Shown here: one piece after another, positions 33,190 to 46,572 of the stretch
How the letters are laid out: the number at the start of each line of letters is the position of its first letter
How positions within the stretch are numbered: the first letter of the stretch is position 1
Source: Nigrospora sphaerica
Taxonomy: Eukaryota; Ascomycota; Sordariomycetes; Amphisphaeriales; Apiosporaceae
Reading direction: 5' to 3'
DNA length: 64,000 bases
Assembly (NCBI GenBank): GCA_018287875.1
Contig: JAGVVL010000013.1
Span: 62,001-126,000 of the forward strand
Program-made: the position numbers and the translations under genes
The notes under the pieces: generated by a model
Database searches by the model: none
The model's input: the letters and a program-made list of their open reading frames with translations, nothing else
What the model was told of the DNA's origin: nothing

Positions 33190-34706
33190 AGCAGTGAGTG
33201 AATCTTTTCGTGTCGACAAAGTCGAAAAGAGAGCGAGTAATCTGTATATAATCGGGGCTTTATATAGTTTCCTAATCGGTCCTTAATAGCTTGCACTATA
33301 TTATCCCCTATGTCTCCTTGTTAGTTAAGAGTTCGTCAATATCTTAGTTGTAAATGTCTTCTTCTTCTTTGTCTTCAGCTAGTGGGTTGTTAAGCCATGC
33401 CTGTCTTACAGCGCGCTCAACTCTGCTGCCCTATATAGCACTATCTTGTTGTCGGGCAATGTATAGTGCGTCTAGGCAGGTGCGCATGTCGTCTTAGCCT
33501 CGCTAATCAGCAGGCGCAGCCGGAATTGGTCGCTTAAGGGCGTCCCTTCTTATTTTACCTAGTCTCGAGTAGCTAATACAAGCGCCTTAGTTAAGGGCTT
33601 ACACGATCTCGGCAGGTGACTGCGTCGAGAAGGAGGCGTCACGACTTGAAATCAGCTCTTAAAGTGTGGTATTAGATATATACTTATACGCCGGCATTGT
33701 CTGTTGATTGTAGTGCTTGCCCTTTGCTGCAGTTCTAGGCTATAAGTACTTAAGTTGGGGTATAAATGGTTCTTAATAAGTAGGAAGAGGAGCAGGGGAT
33801 TAGGTGGGCATCGCCACCGCTTCACGCTCTTTTCTAGGCAGTCTTCAGCTTCTAAATAGCCGACGTATGAGAGTGTTTATTATATCAACGTCTTAATTAA
33901 CGGGTTCTTCAGGAATAGAAGGCTGTGCTGGTCACTAAAGGTTCGCTATTTGTGTGCTGCGTTGATAAGCACTGTCAAGAGACTTCTTCGAAGGAGGTTG
34001 ATTATTATCGCTATCTTTATAGGTACCTTTCTATTGCTAAGGGCTGGCGTTAGGGTCAGTGATATAGAAGTCCTTTAGGTTTTAATATGCTAGTTCCTTA
34101 GTGTTAGCAAGTGTAGGTTCAGCTAAAGGATCTGCAGCATTTTATGATACTTAGCCTCTAGTCCTTTTCGGAGGTGCTGTCTTTAGTAGCTTTTATTAAT
34201 CAGTACTTTGCACAGGTTTAGGCAATAACTTTAAGGTAGCTGTAGAGTCCGTGGCTTCGAAGAGGTTTTACTGTAAGTTAGTCGAAATACCCAATCTCTT
34301 AAGGAAGTCGCTGAAATTAATCTTAAAGCCGACCGCCGTCGATAAGGTTAGTCCCATAATGTAGTCCACTCGGTTATCACTGCTCTGAAGCAGTCCGAGA
34401 AGGTAAGCGACATTAAAGCTATCTTCGATGTTCGCAAAAGCCTAGTGGACACCTAGGTAAACATAACCGGCACGCTAGGAGACCCTTTCCAGTACATAGC
34501 AGGGGACAATCTTGATCACTAAGTTACTGTAGGCCTAGTTTAAGGATTCCTTACGAAGTATAGCGTGAAGTCGGTTAATATATTACTATGCTAGCAGCGC
34601 GTTCTTAGTGTGTTCAAAGGTGAAGACAAGTATAATATATACTCTGGGTAAGAAGAGTATAGCAGTCTAGATACATTAATTAGTGTTAAACTTATTAAAT
34701 CATATA
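33190..34706 (-). pseudogene. Unidentified coding relic U1, C-terminal part
   Basis: Read on the minus strand, one frame can be followed for most of this stretch with stops only at TAG/TAA. Readable pieces include VAYLLGLLQSSDNRVDYIM, NFSDFLKRLGIST and DMRTCLDALYIARQQDS, followed by an acidic Glu/Asp-rich end (DKEEEDIYN). It continues across the LINE-A insertion at 34707. It is not a retrotransposon domain I recognise. Together with 38836-38998, 39182-39770 and 46573-47220 it would make a gene of roughly 950 codons. Confidence 0.45.
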
Positions 34707-35466
34707 CCGACCTAGACTGGACCGCCGAGGCCTTCGGAGAGAACGCCTCCATCCAGAAGAGAAAGATCCTAGTAGTGGCCCACGGTATCAACAAGGAAGC
34801 CATAGAGGTGAACCAGGGGCAGCTAGGAGCCCAACTCCGAAACCAGCCTAGCGGCCCCATCGATGTCCTAGAAGCGAAGCTCCCTCGCAACGCCAAGACG
34901 TCGTCTAGGAAGGTCACAACTTTATATATCGCAGTCGCCACGGTCCAACAAGCAGAACAACTATGCCGAGACGGCCTTATCTGGCAGTATGGCTATTATC
35001 CATGCGAGCCTTTCGCTGAAGGAGCGCAGCTTAAGCAGTGTTACCGCTGCTACCGCTATGGACATATCGCCCGAGTCTGCCGCCACGCACGTAGGTGCGG
35101 GCTCTGCTCTTCAACAAAGCATGGCGATAAAGAATGCCCAGAAGCCGAGAATAAGAGCCGGTACTGCTGTCCAGCATGCCGAGGACCACACACTGCGTGG
35201 TCTAAGGAGTGTCCAGTCCGCCAGGAGCAGGTCCAGATCGCCAAGGCTACTTATGTCACGAGACCGAAGGGATTCGCACTGCCCTCGCAAGAACCCCTAA
35301 GCCAACAGCCGAGGACTGGCAGATAGTACAGCCGCGAAAGCGTCGAGCAACCAGCTGCCGCACTAGAAGCACTGGCAGAGCCCGCAGCAGAACCCACGAA
35401 GAGACAGACAACATGGACGTCGAAACACCGGAGTCAACACTAAACAGCATCCACGCTCGACCATGA
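34707..35466 (+). pseudogene. LINE-A ORF1, truncated, copy 2
   Basis: Keeps the C-terminal half with three CCHC knuckles (CYRCYRYGHIARVC, CGLCSSTKHGDKEC, CCPACRGPHTAWSKEC). It has no start because the element is truncated. One C is missing from a C run at 35294-35297, shifting the last 50 codons. The ATGA overlap with ORF2 (35463-35466) is conserved. Confidence 0.85.
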
Positions 35467-38400
35467 CAACGCTAAGGATCCTACACTGGAACACGCAGAA
35501 AAGCAAGAAAGCACAGATCCCGGCAGTCGATGCCATCTCCGAAGAGTACGACGTCCTGGCTATCCAAGAGCCCTGGCGAAACCCACACATGCCGACCACT
35601 TACTGCCCGAGATCCTCTCCGTACTACCTTCTCTATGCCGCCGAGGGAGGCAGAGCTTGCATCTACATTAATAAGAAGCACCCCTAGTGCAGTGGACTTA
35701 TAAGGCGCAATCAGATAGGTGCAACATCACGATCCAGCTACCAGATAGTCCTATAACAGTTATCTGCGTATACTTGCCTCCTCCTGGATCGATCAGCAGA
35801 TCAGACCTGCCAGCTATCGAAGCCCTCCTTACCGGTCCCCAGCTAAGACGAACAGTCCTCGTAGGAGACTTTAACGTTCACCACCCTGTCTGGGAGGACA
35901 CAACGTCCGACCTCATAAGGCAGCCGATAAGCTACTCCAGCTAGCAGAATCCTGGAGACTCCAGCTTATCACTCCCCCTGGAACACCGACATGGACTCGA
36001 AGAGGGTGCATGGACTCCACGATCGACCTGGCGTGGGCCACGGACGATCTCCGAGCTGCCTACGACGGGTACGCCCCATATGCTGGATCCGATCACCTCC
36101 CCCAGGTGATACGCGTGGCTGGACCTCAAAACGACCCCCAGAACAAGCCACGGCGCAGCTGGAAAACAGCTGACTATAACCAAGCGAAGGCCGAGGCGAC
36201 ACACCTTCCGCAGCCAGGGCTACTCGAGACACCGGGGAAATCGATAGATACACCGAAACGTTAATTAAGGAGCTAACTCGGATAGCCGACCTAGTTGCCC
36301 CCTCCGCCACTCTAAGAGGAGAGGCAAGGCATGGTGGAACCACGAAACAAAAGAAGCTATAGAGGAGGAGAGACGAGCCCAGCGAACATGGCTATCCGAC
36401 AGGACAGACGCAGCCTGGCGAGCTCTTCGGTAAGCATCCCTTACGAAAAAGAAAACGATCCGCACTGCAAAGACAGCGACCTGGAGAAACATGCTTCACG
36501 AGGCCTCTAGCCAGCTAGCTGGCGTCTGGAACATCGCGAGATGGGCCAGAACCGAAGGAGCCGCACCGCCGCTACCTCCAGCCGTCCCCACGCTTCATAC
36601 ACCGCGAGGCGAAGCAACGACCCATAAGGAGAAAACGGAGGCCTTCCGGGAGAGGTTTTACCCTCTCCCTAAGGCCATGCATACCGGCTTCCGTATAACA
36701 AACCGGCTCGCAGCGCCTCTCGACATCGACAGCGAGGTGACAGCGGAGCAGGTCCAAGACGTCTTAAGTAAGGCAGGCCAGTGGAAAGCACCCGGACCAG
36801 ACCAGCTTCCGAACGGATTCCTTAAGCGCTTAGGAAAGCCCCTCTTCCAGGCCTTAGCCTCCCTAGCGGAAGCATGCTGGCGTATAGGATACTATCCAAC
36901 AGCGTTCCGCAAAGCAGTGACCGTTATCCTCCGGAAACCAGGAAAGCAGCCAAACGAGTACCACCAAGCCGGCGGATGGAGACCTATCGCGCTACTTAAC
37001 ACCATGGGGAAGGTGATCGAGAGCCTGCTGGCGCAACGGCTAGCCAGCTTTGCGGAGGAAAACGGGCTGCTCCCGGACGAACAGATGGGCAACCGGAAAG
37101 GCCGCTCCACGGAAACAGCCTTACGGTTGCTAACGGACCTAGTCCGCACAGCCTGGAAACATGGAGGTGCAGCAACCCTTCTATTGCTGGATATCTCAGG
37201 CGTTTTCGACTCCGTCGACCATGGAAGGCTCCTCGCTAACCTGCGAGCGCTGAGGGTCCCTATATGGACTATTAGCTGGATCCGAAGCTTCTTATCTAAC
37301 CGGTCCACTACGCTGTTCTTCGATGGCCAGGAATCGGACGAGATCCCAGTCCCAGCAGGCGTCCCGCAGGGCTCACCCCTATCGCCTATCCTCTTCTGCC
37401 TTTATACAGCCGGTCTCTACAAGGCCCTCCGCGCTGTACCAGGGATAGCTACTATAGCCTTCGCAGACGACACAAACCTCGTGGGCTTCGGCTTAAACCC
37501 AGAGCAGACCTGCGAGCGGCTAGAAGCTGCTCATAGGGTCTGCAAAGAATGGGCAGTCAGCCACGGCATGACCTTTGCAGTCCAGAAATATCACCTAGTC
37601 CACTTCTCTCGAAGACGGAAAGGTCCGGACACGAAGATAGCCTTAGAAGGTCACGAAATCGAACCAGAAGACTCCTGCCGCATCCTTGGCATCCAGGTGG
37701 ATAGACGTCTCCGCTGGGACGTCCATATCCAGTCAATATCGAAGAAGATGGCGACGCAAGTCTATGCCCTAGACCGGATAGCCGGCTCGACATGGGGCGC
37801 GTCTCTCCAGCGAGCCCGCCAAGTCTATACAGCGGTCGTACGGTCTGCGATAGGTTATGGAGCTTCAGAGTGGCACCGCCAGATCTCGAAAAACAGAGCC
37901 AAGGCACTCAACGACGTCCAAACAGAGTGCCTCCGAAAGGTCACAGGAGCTTTCAAAGCCACGGCTGCCGCAGTGCTAGAAACGGAAGCCTACGTGTCCC
38001 CTTAGACACGTGGCTCAACAGAAGGGTGGCGGCATCGGAAGAGAGGCTCCAACAGCCGCGTATCGCATCACTCATCCAAGCGAGATGTGATAGCGCAGCT
38101 AGATGGATCCTAACAAGACCGACTCGCCGGCGTAGACCGAAAGGCCCCGACGCTCCTAATCGTAAGAGGTGGCTAGACGAATGGCTAGCTGGAGACTCAG
38201 CACACAAGGCTGAGGAGAGAGACTGGCTTCAGAGATGGCAACAAACGCAGCAAAATCGAATAGCACGAGCCCCGGCAGCAACTAAGATGCCGCCAGACAA
38301 GCACGTCCTTAAGCTCCATAGGGGACTCCATAAGGCAGAGAGCTCCATCCTCGTCCAAGCGAGGACTGGCAAGATTAGGCTGCGAGACTTCCTTTTCAAG

Positions 38401-38646
38401 CGCAAGGTTCCAGGCTTCGACAGCCCATGGTGCGTCTGCGGTCAGGGCAGGGAGACCGTCCGACATATCCTCGTTTTCTGCCCAAGGGAGAGAGAAAGAC
38501 GAGAGCATCTCGTCCAAGCTCTAGGAGAGCCGATCGACACAGACAGGATGCTAGACACGCCAGGAAAAGCTGGGATTATCGCAAGATGGCTACTCCGCTC
38601 GGGAAGGCTAGGCATGTTCCAGCTTGCGAATCAGCTTATCAGCTAG
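35463..38646 (+). pseudogene. LINE-A ORF2, copy 2, frameshifted
   Basis: Carries the same domains as copy 1: endonuclease (QEPW, GDFNVHHPVW, STIDLAW, SDHLP), RT (DISGVFDSVDH, GVPQGSPLSP, FADD) and the C-terminal Cys/His motif CVCGQGRETVRHILVFC. Unlike copy 1, Gln and Trp codons are intact at the two nonsense sites. Several one-base indels break the frame instead, for example in the C run at 35681-35684, near 35890-35900, near 36240-36330 and near 38003. Longest clean stretch 36491-38005. Indels sit in homopolymers, so sequence error is possible. Confidence 0.85.
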
Positions 38647-38835
38647 GAAGCGGGCACGCTGAGCCCGATCTCGGTATGGCAGGCTAGAGAGTAGACAAGT
38701 GCGGTGCGACGCAGCGGAACCTAGGTTTTTCACCCGGCCGGACGTTAGCCCGGAACGGTTTTCCTAGGCTAAGATGCGTAGGGGTCCTCATGGCCTTGAT
38801 AGGTCGCTAGGTGTAAGAATAATAATAATAATAAT

Positions 38836-38998
38836 ATTAAACCATATATAAAAGTTCGTTCTATCTTAGTGTTGTAATTAGTCTAATACGAATTTAGGCA
38901 TGTCTAGTTTATAGGTTTCTAATTCCGTTATTATCTACTAGGCTTTAAGGGAATCGCTGATTAGCAGTTAAACTATTATCTTAGTATAGTAGTCAAGA
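38836..38998 (-). pseudogene. U1 relic, short segment between insertions
   Basis: AT-rich remnant between the LINE-A tail and a solo LTR. Reverse-strand reading is compatible with the U1 relic, but the segment is too short and degraded for more than a positional argument. Confidence 0.25.
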
Positions 38999-39181
38999 TG
39001 ATACGTGGCGGGGGTAGGTAAACAGCAATAAGGTGCGGTATCCTTGTCAAGGAGGGGTCCTGCTACCCCACCTACCTAGTTGGGATATCGCACCATAGAT
39101 AGTTTCCTGCCCTGACAGCCACTTCGTGGCCGGCGGACGGAATACATCATCTTTCCCTTCACCCCAGTCTTCGCCATATCA
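38999..39181 (-). mobile_element. Solo LTR related to Gy-B
   Basis: 183 bp, TGATACGTGG to CCATATCA, flanked by the perfect 5-bp duplication CAAGA (38994-38998 and 39182-39186). It is related to the reversed Gy-B LTR (same ends, a shared CACTTCGTGGC core and CACCCCACCT box) but clearly a different subfamily. Confidence 0.88.
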
Positions 39182-39770
39182 CAAGAGGATGTCCTATTAC
39201 AAGTTTAAAAAGTGTTTCCAAGATATAGTCTTTAACCTTAGCAGTCCAGTCCTTGTTGTTAGTAATAGATCTAGGTCTCTTTAGCTAATCTCGTATGGTC
39301 TTCTAAGAGTTCTCTAATTCGCGAGCTAAGTTGCGTTTTAATATTGTTTTATCAGTTAGATTGTCCTATTTTAGTGAATAGTACGTAGCTCTTTCGTGTG
39401 TAAGTATCTTGCCTATCTATAGGAAGTGTTCCCAGTGGACTGGTCTAATTATGCTATCTTTAGTCGGCAAGCATAACAGGTGGATATTGTAATTAGGTTG
39501 CGAGAAAACCGGGTTTTCCGCTTCCCCTATGTCTGTGAAATCCAGTTTGAACTAGCAGTGTTGTTGCATTATCTTGTAGATCCGTTTAGGCTGTAGTGTA
39601 ACTTGTTGATCAGTCGTTATAGAAGGGAAAAGGCAGGGTCCAGGGTTCCTACAGTCAATGTCCAGGTCACTAGCAGCAGCATGTGTTTATATTGCTAGCG
39701 TAAGTACTCTTTAAAGTGCCTGTGGATACAAAAGTCCTTAAGCTATGAATATTCTCTGTGATTCCGTAAT
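39182..39770 (-). pseudogene. U1 relic, middle segment
   Basis: The minus strand can be read as a coding relic (pieces such as FTDIGEAENPVFSQPNYNI, LLCLPTKDSIIRPVHWEHFL and ITNNKDWTAKVKDYILETLF) with TAG/TAA stops only. It continues in sense with 46573-47220 once the Gy-B element is removed. No domain recognised. Confidence 0.45.
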
Positions 39771-39947
39771 TGATGAGTCGTTGACTGGGGTAGTAGCAGA
39801 AGAGAGATGTGTATTAGTAAGGCCTGCCACGAAGTGGCCGGTGGGGCAGGAATCTACCTATAGTGCGACCCAGGTGGGGTGATAGGACCCCACCAAACAG
39901 GATAACGCACTCCAGTATCATGAGCTACCTACCCTGACCACGTATTA
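39771..39947 (-). repeat. 3' LTR of Gy-B
   Basis: 177 bp. Its last bases read CGTATTA where the partner has CGTATCA, a single C/T change that removes the terminal CA. Confidence 0.9.
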
Positions 39948-40049
39948 AATGCCGGCCTCGGGAAAGAAGCATATCGCTGTCCTTAGCAATCCTTTATATC
40001 GTACAATTCCTGTTTATTAAGGTCTTAAGTCTCAACCCTTCGCCTTACG

Positions 40050-43000
40050 CTGTCTGCCACGGCGTCTCGTTGTTTTAAGACCTTGCTCTCGTCGCTGAGC
40101 CTCCGCTTCTCTATAGCGTTCCTAGTATTCACCGATTAACTCGGTGGCGCCGGTGAGATTCGTTTCATGTTGCCAGATGTTATGTTCATAACCGTAGCTA
40201 AACCACTTAAGGAGGTATTCCAGACCTCCCTTTCGCTTAGTACGACGATGCTTAAGGATTGCCTCCACTTCGTATTCGTCGTTAGCGCGAGGCTAGTCGT
40301 TTTACACGGGACCTAGCGGGGGCGTTGTTCGCTGAAAAGGGTCTTCGCCTTTAGCGCTAGGCGACAAGTAGGCAATAGAGATGACAGGATGGATCCGAGA
40401 GTTAGGCGGAACGTTAAGACAATACGCTAGTCGGCCGATACGCTCTAACACCTTGTATAGGCCAGCGCGTTGCTGAGAATAGGCCTTAAACGGGCGTCCA
40501 GGTAAATAGTATCCATGATAGAGACGAAGGAAAACTATATCGCCGACGTCGAACTCCAGCAGTTGGTGCCGGTTATCGTATCTTAACTTAACTTACGCTG
40601 CCGCGAAATCCATAGCCAACTTGGCGTCCTACTAGATATATGGTCTTAAGAAGCGAACGTCAGGTAACGGGGTGTCATCACTAGTTTTAGTGACCAGGTT
40701 TAACAGTCTAGGCAGTTTATATCCGAAGAGATACTTGTAGGCGGACATGCCTATAGTGCTGCTATTGTGGGCATTATTGAGGTTCTATTAAAGACTAGGC
40801 ATAACGTCGATCTAGGGTTCGTTAGGATGCTTAAACTGATAATAAAGGATTGCGATCTCGACTGTTTGGTTTTTCCGTTCCGATAGACTATCGGCTTATG
40901 GATAGTATGCTATGGTTATTAGGAGCTTGGTTCCTAGTAAGGACCATAATCCTTTCCAGAACTCCGACGTGAACTTCCAGTCTTGGTCGGACACGATTCC
41001 AGAGGGGATACCCTAGTCCGCTAACACCAAAAACTGTGTCAGGGCAGTTCCCTAATCCTTGGCAGTATAAGTGGCGTGTCCTAAGATTAAGGCTGTCCGT
41101 TTAAAGACGGGATAGGAGACTGTCATTAGCTGGTCGTATTAGTTATAATTCGTCTTCAGTTGCTATGGTGTGCCCTTGCTATCAATACTAGGTAGTCCGA
41201 CAATAAAATCGATCGCGATGGTCTTCATAGGCACGGGCTCGTGTCGAATTGGCTGATAATCGCCTGCCGGCTTATTCCGATCGGTCTGGTTGACTTCATA
41301 AACCAGACAGTGCTGGATATATTTCTTAACTATGTACGTCTTCCTGCGAATGGCCAGTCCGTCCAGTTCCTTAAGCATTTGGTTCTATCCGAAATGATGC
41401 TTATTATTTTACGCGACTTCCAGAAACTGCTAGATTATTGCCTGTGGGATATAAAGACGCCTGTCTCGAGAATGTTGTCCGATATAGTACAGTAGTCTAT
41501 TAACGATCTTAAATATATATCCGAGGCGGCGGAAAACTTAGTCAGTGTCCTTACTGGAGATCTCATTCGCCAGCTGTCGGAGTTCGTCAAGGATAGGGCG
41601 CTAGTAGGTGTCTTCAGTATAGGCACTAGTTAGGCGGCGTCGTAGATCGTCGTCTATTACGGCCTCCGTCGTTAGCCAGATGTCGTCTAAGACTACTTAA
41701 TCGTCTTCCAGCTAGTCGTCTTCAGTCTTTAAGCGCGATAACGTATTGGGTACTAGATTAAGACGTCCCGCTAGGTGGAAGACATGGTATTAGTATTGCG
41801 ATAAATAAATCGACGCGTTAACTAAACGTTAGTTGGCGCGATCCATGCTGGTTATATTAAGCGACGTCTGCTTTAGGATGCCTTTCGTAGCGGAGTGGTC
41901 TATTAAGATAACCGGTGGCTCGTTACAGGATTGGATAACAGTCCTGGCCTGTTTGGAGGCCTAGATTAATGCAGCCACCTTAAGCTCCGAAAGGCTATAT
42001 TGTTACTTAATAGGCGTCAGACTTCGGCTTATAAACATAATAAGTTGGACTTCGGCTAAAGGGATAGGTGCTCTAGGCGTTTAATAGTAGGATAGCTTGG
42101 TGTGGAAAAGCATGACACCAAATTCTCTCTCGAGGGATCCATCGAACTGGATATACAATTGTCGGTCGGGATCGTGGTGGTAGACTATGTTATATAATGT
42201 CAAGGCCTTCTGGAGCTCCTTAAATGAAACCAGTTCCTTAAGCGACGGTTCGAATAACGTCTTACGGCAATATGCCTGTCATTTACTAGGGTTGCCAGCC
42301 GGTGTCTCTCCCGCGGTTCGTCCTACTGCCAGCAGCTGTGTCTTGCGCTTCTAGAGAGGCTCTGCAAGCTGGGCGTAGTATGGAACGAGATGTCGAAGAA
42401 AACCAGTCGCCCCTAAATATTGCTCAAGGGCTGTCAGGTTCTTCGGGAATGCCAGCTTACCTAGGGCCTCCAACTGTTACACTGTCGTAGCTATGCTAAG
42501 ACTGTCCACTTTGAACCCGAGGAGTTCAATTAAAAGATAGCCGAGGTAACTCTTCTATAAGGAGAAGGCAATATTTTTCGAAACGAACAGGTTAAAGATA
42601 GTCGTGAGGTGTTGAATATAGTTAGGGGCGATCTACATAGCAGTCATTATGCCATCACTAAGGCCTGTCGCCATGCCGGCCGCTTATGTTGGCATCATCG
42701 CGGCCACTGCCACTGCGGAGAATGCCGCCTTCCAGGTACTTACAAAAACTCCGTTTTTTGTATCCTTTTCCTTAATTGTGCCCAGCTTGGCATACTTTCG
42801 GACAACAACTAGCTCGTTAGTGGTGTTCGTAGCCACCATAACTTAAAGGGTCTTGCTACTAACCAGACTGTTGACCGCGACGAAATAACTGGATTTAAAC
42901 ATAATGTCCCGGTTACTTAGCAACGCTTTATACTTTGCCGCCAGGTACACCGCCTCGGCTGGCATAATAATAACCTTCTTCTTGTTTTCCACACGACGGA

Positions 43001-46000
43001 TGTAAAGGTTCGCTATTAGCTGAACTTAAAATAGAACATAGAACTGTAGCTTCTAGAAGTTTAAGGTATACGTCTAATAGTTAATAACGGTCGCGTAAAG
43101 ATTTAGGAGCATATTGCTAATAAGGAGGTTAAGGGCCAGCTTTAATACAACCCAGCCTTTAAGGTCAAACCTTATAATTTTAAGACCTAAGACGCCTTTG
43201 CCTGGCAAATAGACCGAAAACTTAGCCTATTCCGTGGTCTTGGTCTTGCCTTTACCGACGCCCCTTAACGTTGCGTGCCTTGTCTCGATGGTGTGCTCCA
43301 GCATTTTCAGGAAATGCTTGCCAATAATGGTTCGTCCGGAGCCTGGGTTATAACAGATCTCAATGTCTTGTGTGTCCGATTGAGGACGTGCCTTAACACG
43401 TAGGTACATGTAACTGAGCTTATTAGAATGCGACTTGTCAAGTTTGGGTGCTCTGCGAACCTTAGTTCCAGCCGGTATGTCCACGGCCTCCATAAGTAGA
43501 TCGTATACTCTATACGTTAGCTTGGCAGGCTCTTCAGATTCTGGAGTCTAAGCTAGGCATCCCGCTTATAGATATGCAAACAGTCTATTTCGTGTGCTGT
43601 GCGTCTTATGGCAGTACACGCAGGTTCGTCTAGCTGGATTAGCAGACAGCTTATTAACGTTAATATACTGGTCTTTAATCTTGCTAGCTCGTCGACATTG
43701 TTCAACGTGAGATCGCAGCAGATATCGGTTGCTAAACTTTGCCAGGCATCGATGATAGGTTACCTTAGTGTCCAGTACTTGCTCCACTATATATTTAGCC
43801 TTACGCTCCGCTTCGTTATCGGAGCTCCTTAGGCTGTTAAGATCACTAACGCCGCTATGAGACCCACTGGAGTCTTCATAGTCACGGGCGTCGTCTTTTC
43901 CGGACTCTCGGTTATCTGCCACATACGCTTTCGCTTGCTGCAAATTGTCCCGACGCTTGTCGGGATACCGTTGAGCCTTGTCGCGGTACTGCTCGCGATC
44001 CTTATCGCGTTGACCACGGTCTGTTCGGTTGTACTGCCTATCGTCAGGTGCAGGAAGTATCCGACGCTCGTCTTTAATGCGTTTGTTCGGGTAGTAGTCA
44101 CCTGAACGACCTTGCTGGCGGTCTCGGGGATACCGATTGCTCTGGTACTGGCTATCTTGACGTCCTTAGTGGTGTTCTTTCTAAGTGAACGGCCTGTCAT
44201 TGCTGCCGCCGTAGTTAAGACGTCGGTTGGTTAAGCTGTTCTTGGGGGCATACTGAGGATAGATCTGCTATGCCAGACTAGCGATAGCCGGACCTTGCTG
44301 TTCCATAAGTTGGAAATAGCCTTCCAAGGTGTCATCTTAATATAGTGCTCTTAAGTATTGCTTAATCTCCGGTCTGTAAGATTCCCAGATATTATAGACT
44401 GCCCCTAACCAATTGTTGGTTTCCACCTGGTATATGCGCATCGCTCTTATATATCGGAGCTTGTTAGTGAAGAGCTTGTTTAAGGCCGTCTCATCCTTAG
44501 CTACATCGCGAATAGTTAAACTCGACTAGTTAAACTTGCGTGTTACTACGCTAATATCCGGACTGAAGCGGCGCTTTAACTAGCTAAGCATATATATTAA
44601 GCCTTTACTTCTCTATAAAGCTCTGTCCTCTCTATATAGTTAGTTCGACTATTATATACGGGCCTTGCCGCTAAGTAATATTATTTATATATATATAATT
44701 TGCTGTTCGTAGGAGGCTTATATACTGGTATCTTCTAGGTACGTCCGAATGTTTTCGGAGAACTAGTAGACGTCGGTGTACACCACGTCTTTACCGGTTA
44801 TAACCAAGCCTTCATCCTGTGGGTCCGGATAGTAGGGATTAAAAATACCGATGTTATCTCGCTTAAGACGTCGGCTACCAGCCGAAATGCTAGGGGCACT
44901 ATACGGGGTATCTTCATGTCTCGATCCATCGTTTTCTTGAGCATACGGGTAGCTGAAAGGTCTTATCGGCCAATCTGGTCATACTGGCCGTTAGATGGAT
45001 CTTTATTGGACGTGTTCTGCCGACGATGGGCCTCTTGTTCAACATGTCCTGTCAGTACTTGTGCCTGCCTAAGTCTTCTCGAGACGTCTCTTGTCTTGTC
45101 GCGGAGGGCATCTCGATGATCACGCTGGGGCTGGGACGCGTTTTAAGGTTGAGTTTGTCTCGTCCAGGCGAAGCGTCGGTTTAGAGACGCATTGCAGGAG
45201 TCTTCAGACAATCTGGAGTTGTGTTGCCTTAGATTGTCCTTTAAAGCTTCCGATTTTGCCGGCTTAAAGACTGGCTGACTTAGGTGAGGAATCGATCCTA
45301 ATACAGGATGCGAGAAAAGTGTAGGCGTTAACACAGGTGCTCCCTATGTTAACGTAGGTTGGTTGGCTATAGCAGGATTAACATCTTGGCTGCCTGTATC
45401 TTATCTTAAGGTCGGCGATATCTAGCCGTTTAAGACTTATGCTATGCCTTGCGCCTCATGCATCCTCGTGACCATGGCTTTAAGCGGCTCCAAAACTCCC
45501 ATAATTTTTGAATAATTCTTATCAGTCCTCTTCTGGTTCTTAACAGTTGTCGCTTACAGCTTCTTAATTATTTCCTATAATTTGTCGAGTTTAAGCTAGG
45601 TGGTATCCTATCGTTAAGTGAGATACCGTATTATTTTCTTATCTGCCTTAAGCTCTTCTGGACGTTAGGGAATATCGCTTGTAACACGTGCGATTTCATT
45701 AAGCTCGTACTGTGGTAACTTGTCGTCTTCGAATTCAGCTTCGCCTTTAAATTATAAGGTTGATTACTAATGTTGCGAGAGGTAAGTGGTCTGCTTCCAC
45801 TTCTTAACGAAGTGGAGGATATCTTTAGCTTCGGGTGTTGAAATCTTGGATTTAACGGTATTTCAGGTATATGCTGTTATCCTCTGCTTAACGCAGCTAA
45901 AATTAGCAAACATAGATAACGCCTTGTTAACTTAATAATAGATTGTTTATAGGGAAAGAAAGGATATAGGACGTAAGTCTGGCTTATTACTAGTATCTGC

Positions 46001-46300
46001 GGACGTGTTGTTAGTTATGTAAAAGCGTTCTGTCTCTGGGGGTGAGTTGGTGTTGACCTCGGCGGTTGACGTGTCGGAAATCTTGTTCTTGTTTGTAACC
46101 GCGGTAAACAGCAACTGCGATAGTTGGTATTGCTCTAATCGACACGCTCAATTCGCCTCTGGGACTCCTTGATGCGCTTGTTTGGAGGACCGATGCGACA
46201 CGAGGATCTGCAACCGGTTGGTGTCCTTCGATGCGGATCGTCAACTTCGCCTTTGGGACTCCGTTGATGATCGTCACGATAGAACGGACTTGCGGCTTCG
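40050..46300 (-). pseudogene. Gy-B gag-pol relic
   Basis: Highly degraded but ordered domains on the minus strand. Gag-like sequence lies at 46277-44200. A Cys/His segment (43943-43566) has CLAKFSNRYLLRSHVEQC and CVYCHKTHS. The protease core around 43350 reads CYNPGSGRTIIGKHFL. RT-type sequence lies near 42900-42300 (SYLGYLLIELLGFKVDSL). Integrase zinc/core lies around 41378-41163 (IAIDFIVGLPS). A chromodomain at about 40260-40141 reads GGLEYLLKWFSYGYEHNIW. Nonsense codons are spread throughout. The plus-strand open frames inside it are shadows. Confidence 0.75.
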
Positions 46301-46390
46301 TTGCAGGCGTCGGACACGATGATCTGGACGTCTACACGATACTGAAATCGATAGTTCAGGCCTCAAAGACCGAAAAGAGATGCTACTATT

Positions 46391-46567
46391 TGATGAGTCG
46401 TTGACTAAGGTAGTAGCAGATGAGAGATGTGTATTAGTGAGGCCTGCCACGAAGTGGCCAGTGGGGCAGGAATCTACCTATAGTGCGACCCAGGTGGGGT
46501 GATAGGACCCCACCAAACAGGATAACGCACTCCAGTATCATGAGCTACCTACCCTGACCACGTATCA
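46391..46567 (-). repeat. 5' LTR of Gy-B
   Basis: 177 bp, TGATGAGTCG to CCACGTATCA in plus-strand reading. Differs from 39771-39947 by a handful of substitutions. Confidence 0.9.
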
Positions 46568-46572
46568 GTAAT

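Larger units (their letters stand above)
34707..38835 (+). mobile_element. LINE-A copy 2, 5'-truncated
   Basis: It starts abruptly within ORF1 (equivalent to about 15594 of copy 1) and ends in an (AAT)n tail. It is flanked by a 13-bp duplication, attaaatcatata at 34694-34706 and attaaaccatata at 38836-38848, with one C/T difference. 5' truncation with a target duplication is typical of target-primed reverse transcription. Confidence 0.93.
39771..46567 (-). mobile_element. Gy-B: short-LTR Ty3/gypsy element
   Basis: 6797 bp with 177-bp LTRs (39771-39947 and 46391-46567) that begin TGATGAGTCG in plus-strand reading. It is flanked by the perfect duplication GTAAT (39766-39770 and 46568-46572). 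The coding strand is minus. The order gag, protease, RT, RNase H, integrase, chromodomain runs from right to left. The two LTRs differ by few bases but the interior is stop-rich. Confidence 0.9.

Noticed and set aside
42302..42846. Plus-strand open frames inside Gy-B
   Set aside because: They lie opposite recognisable RT sequence on the minus strand.
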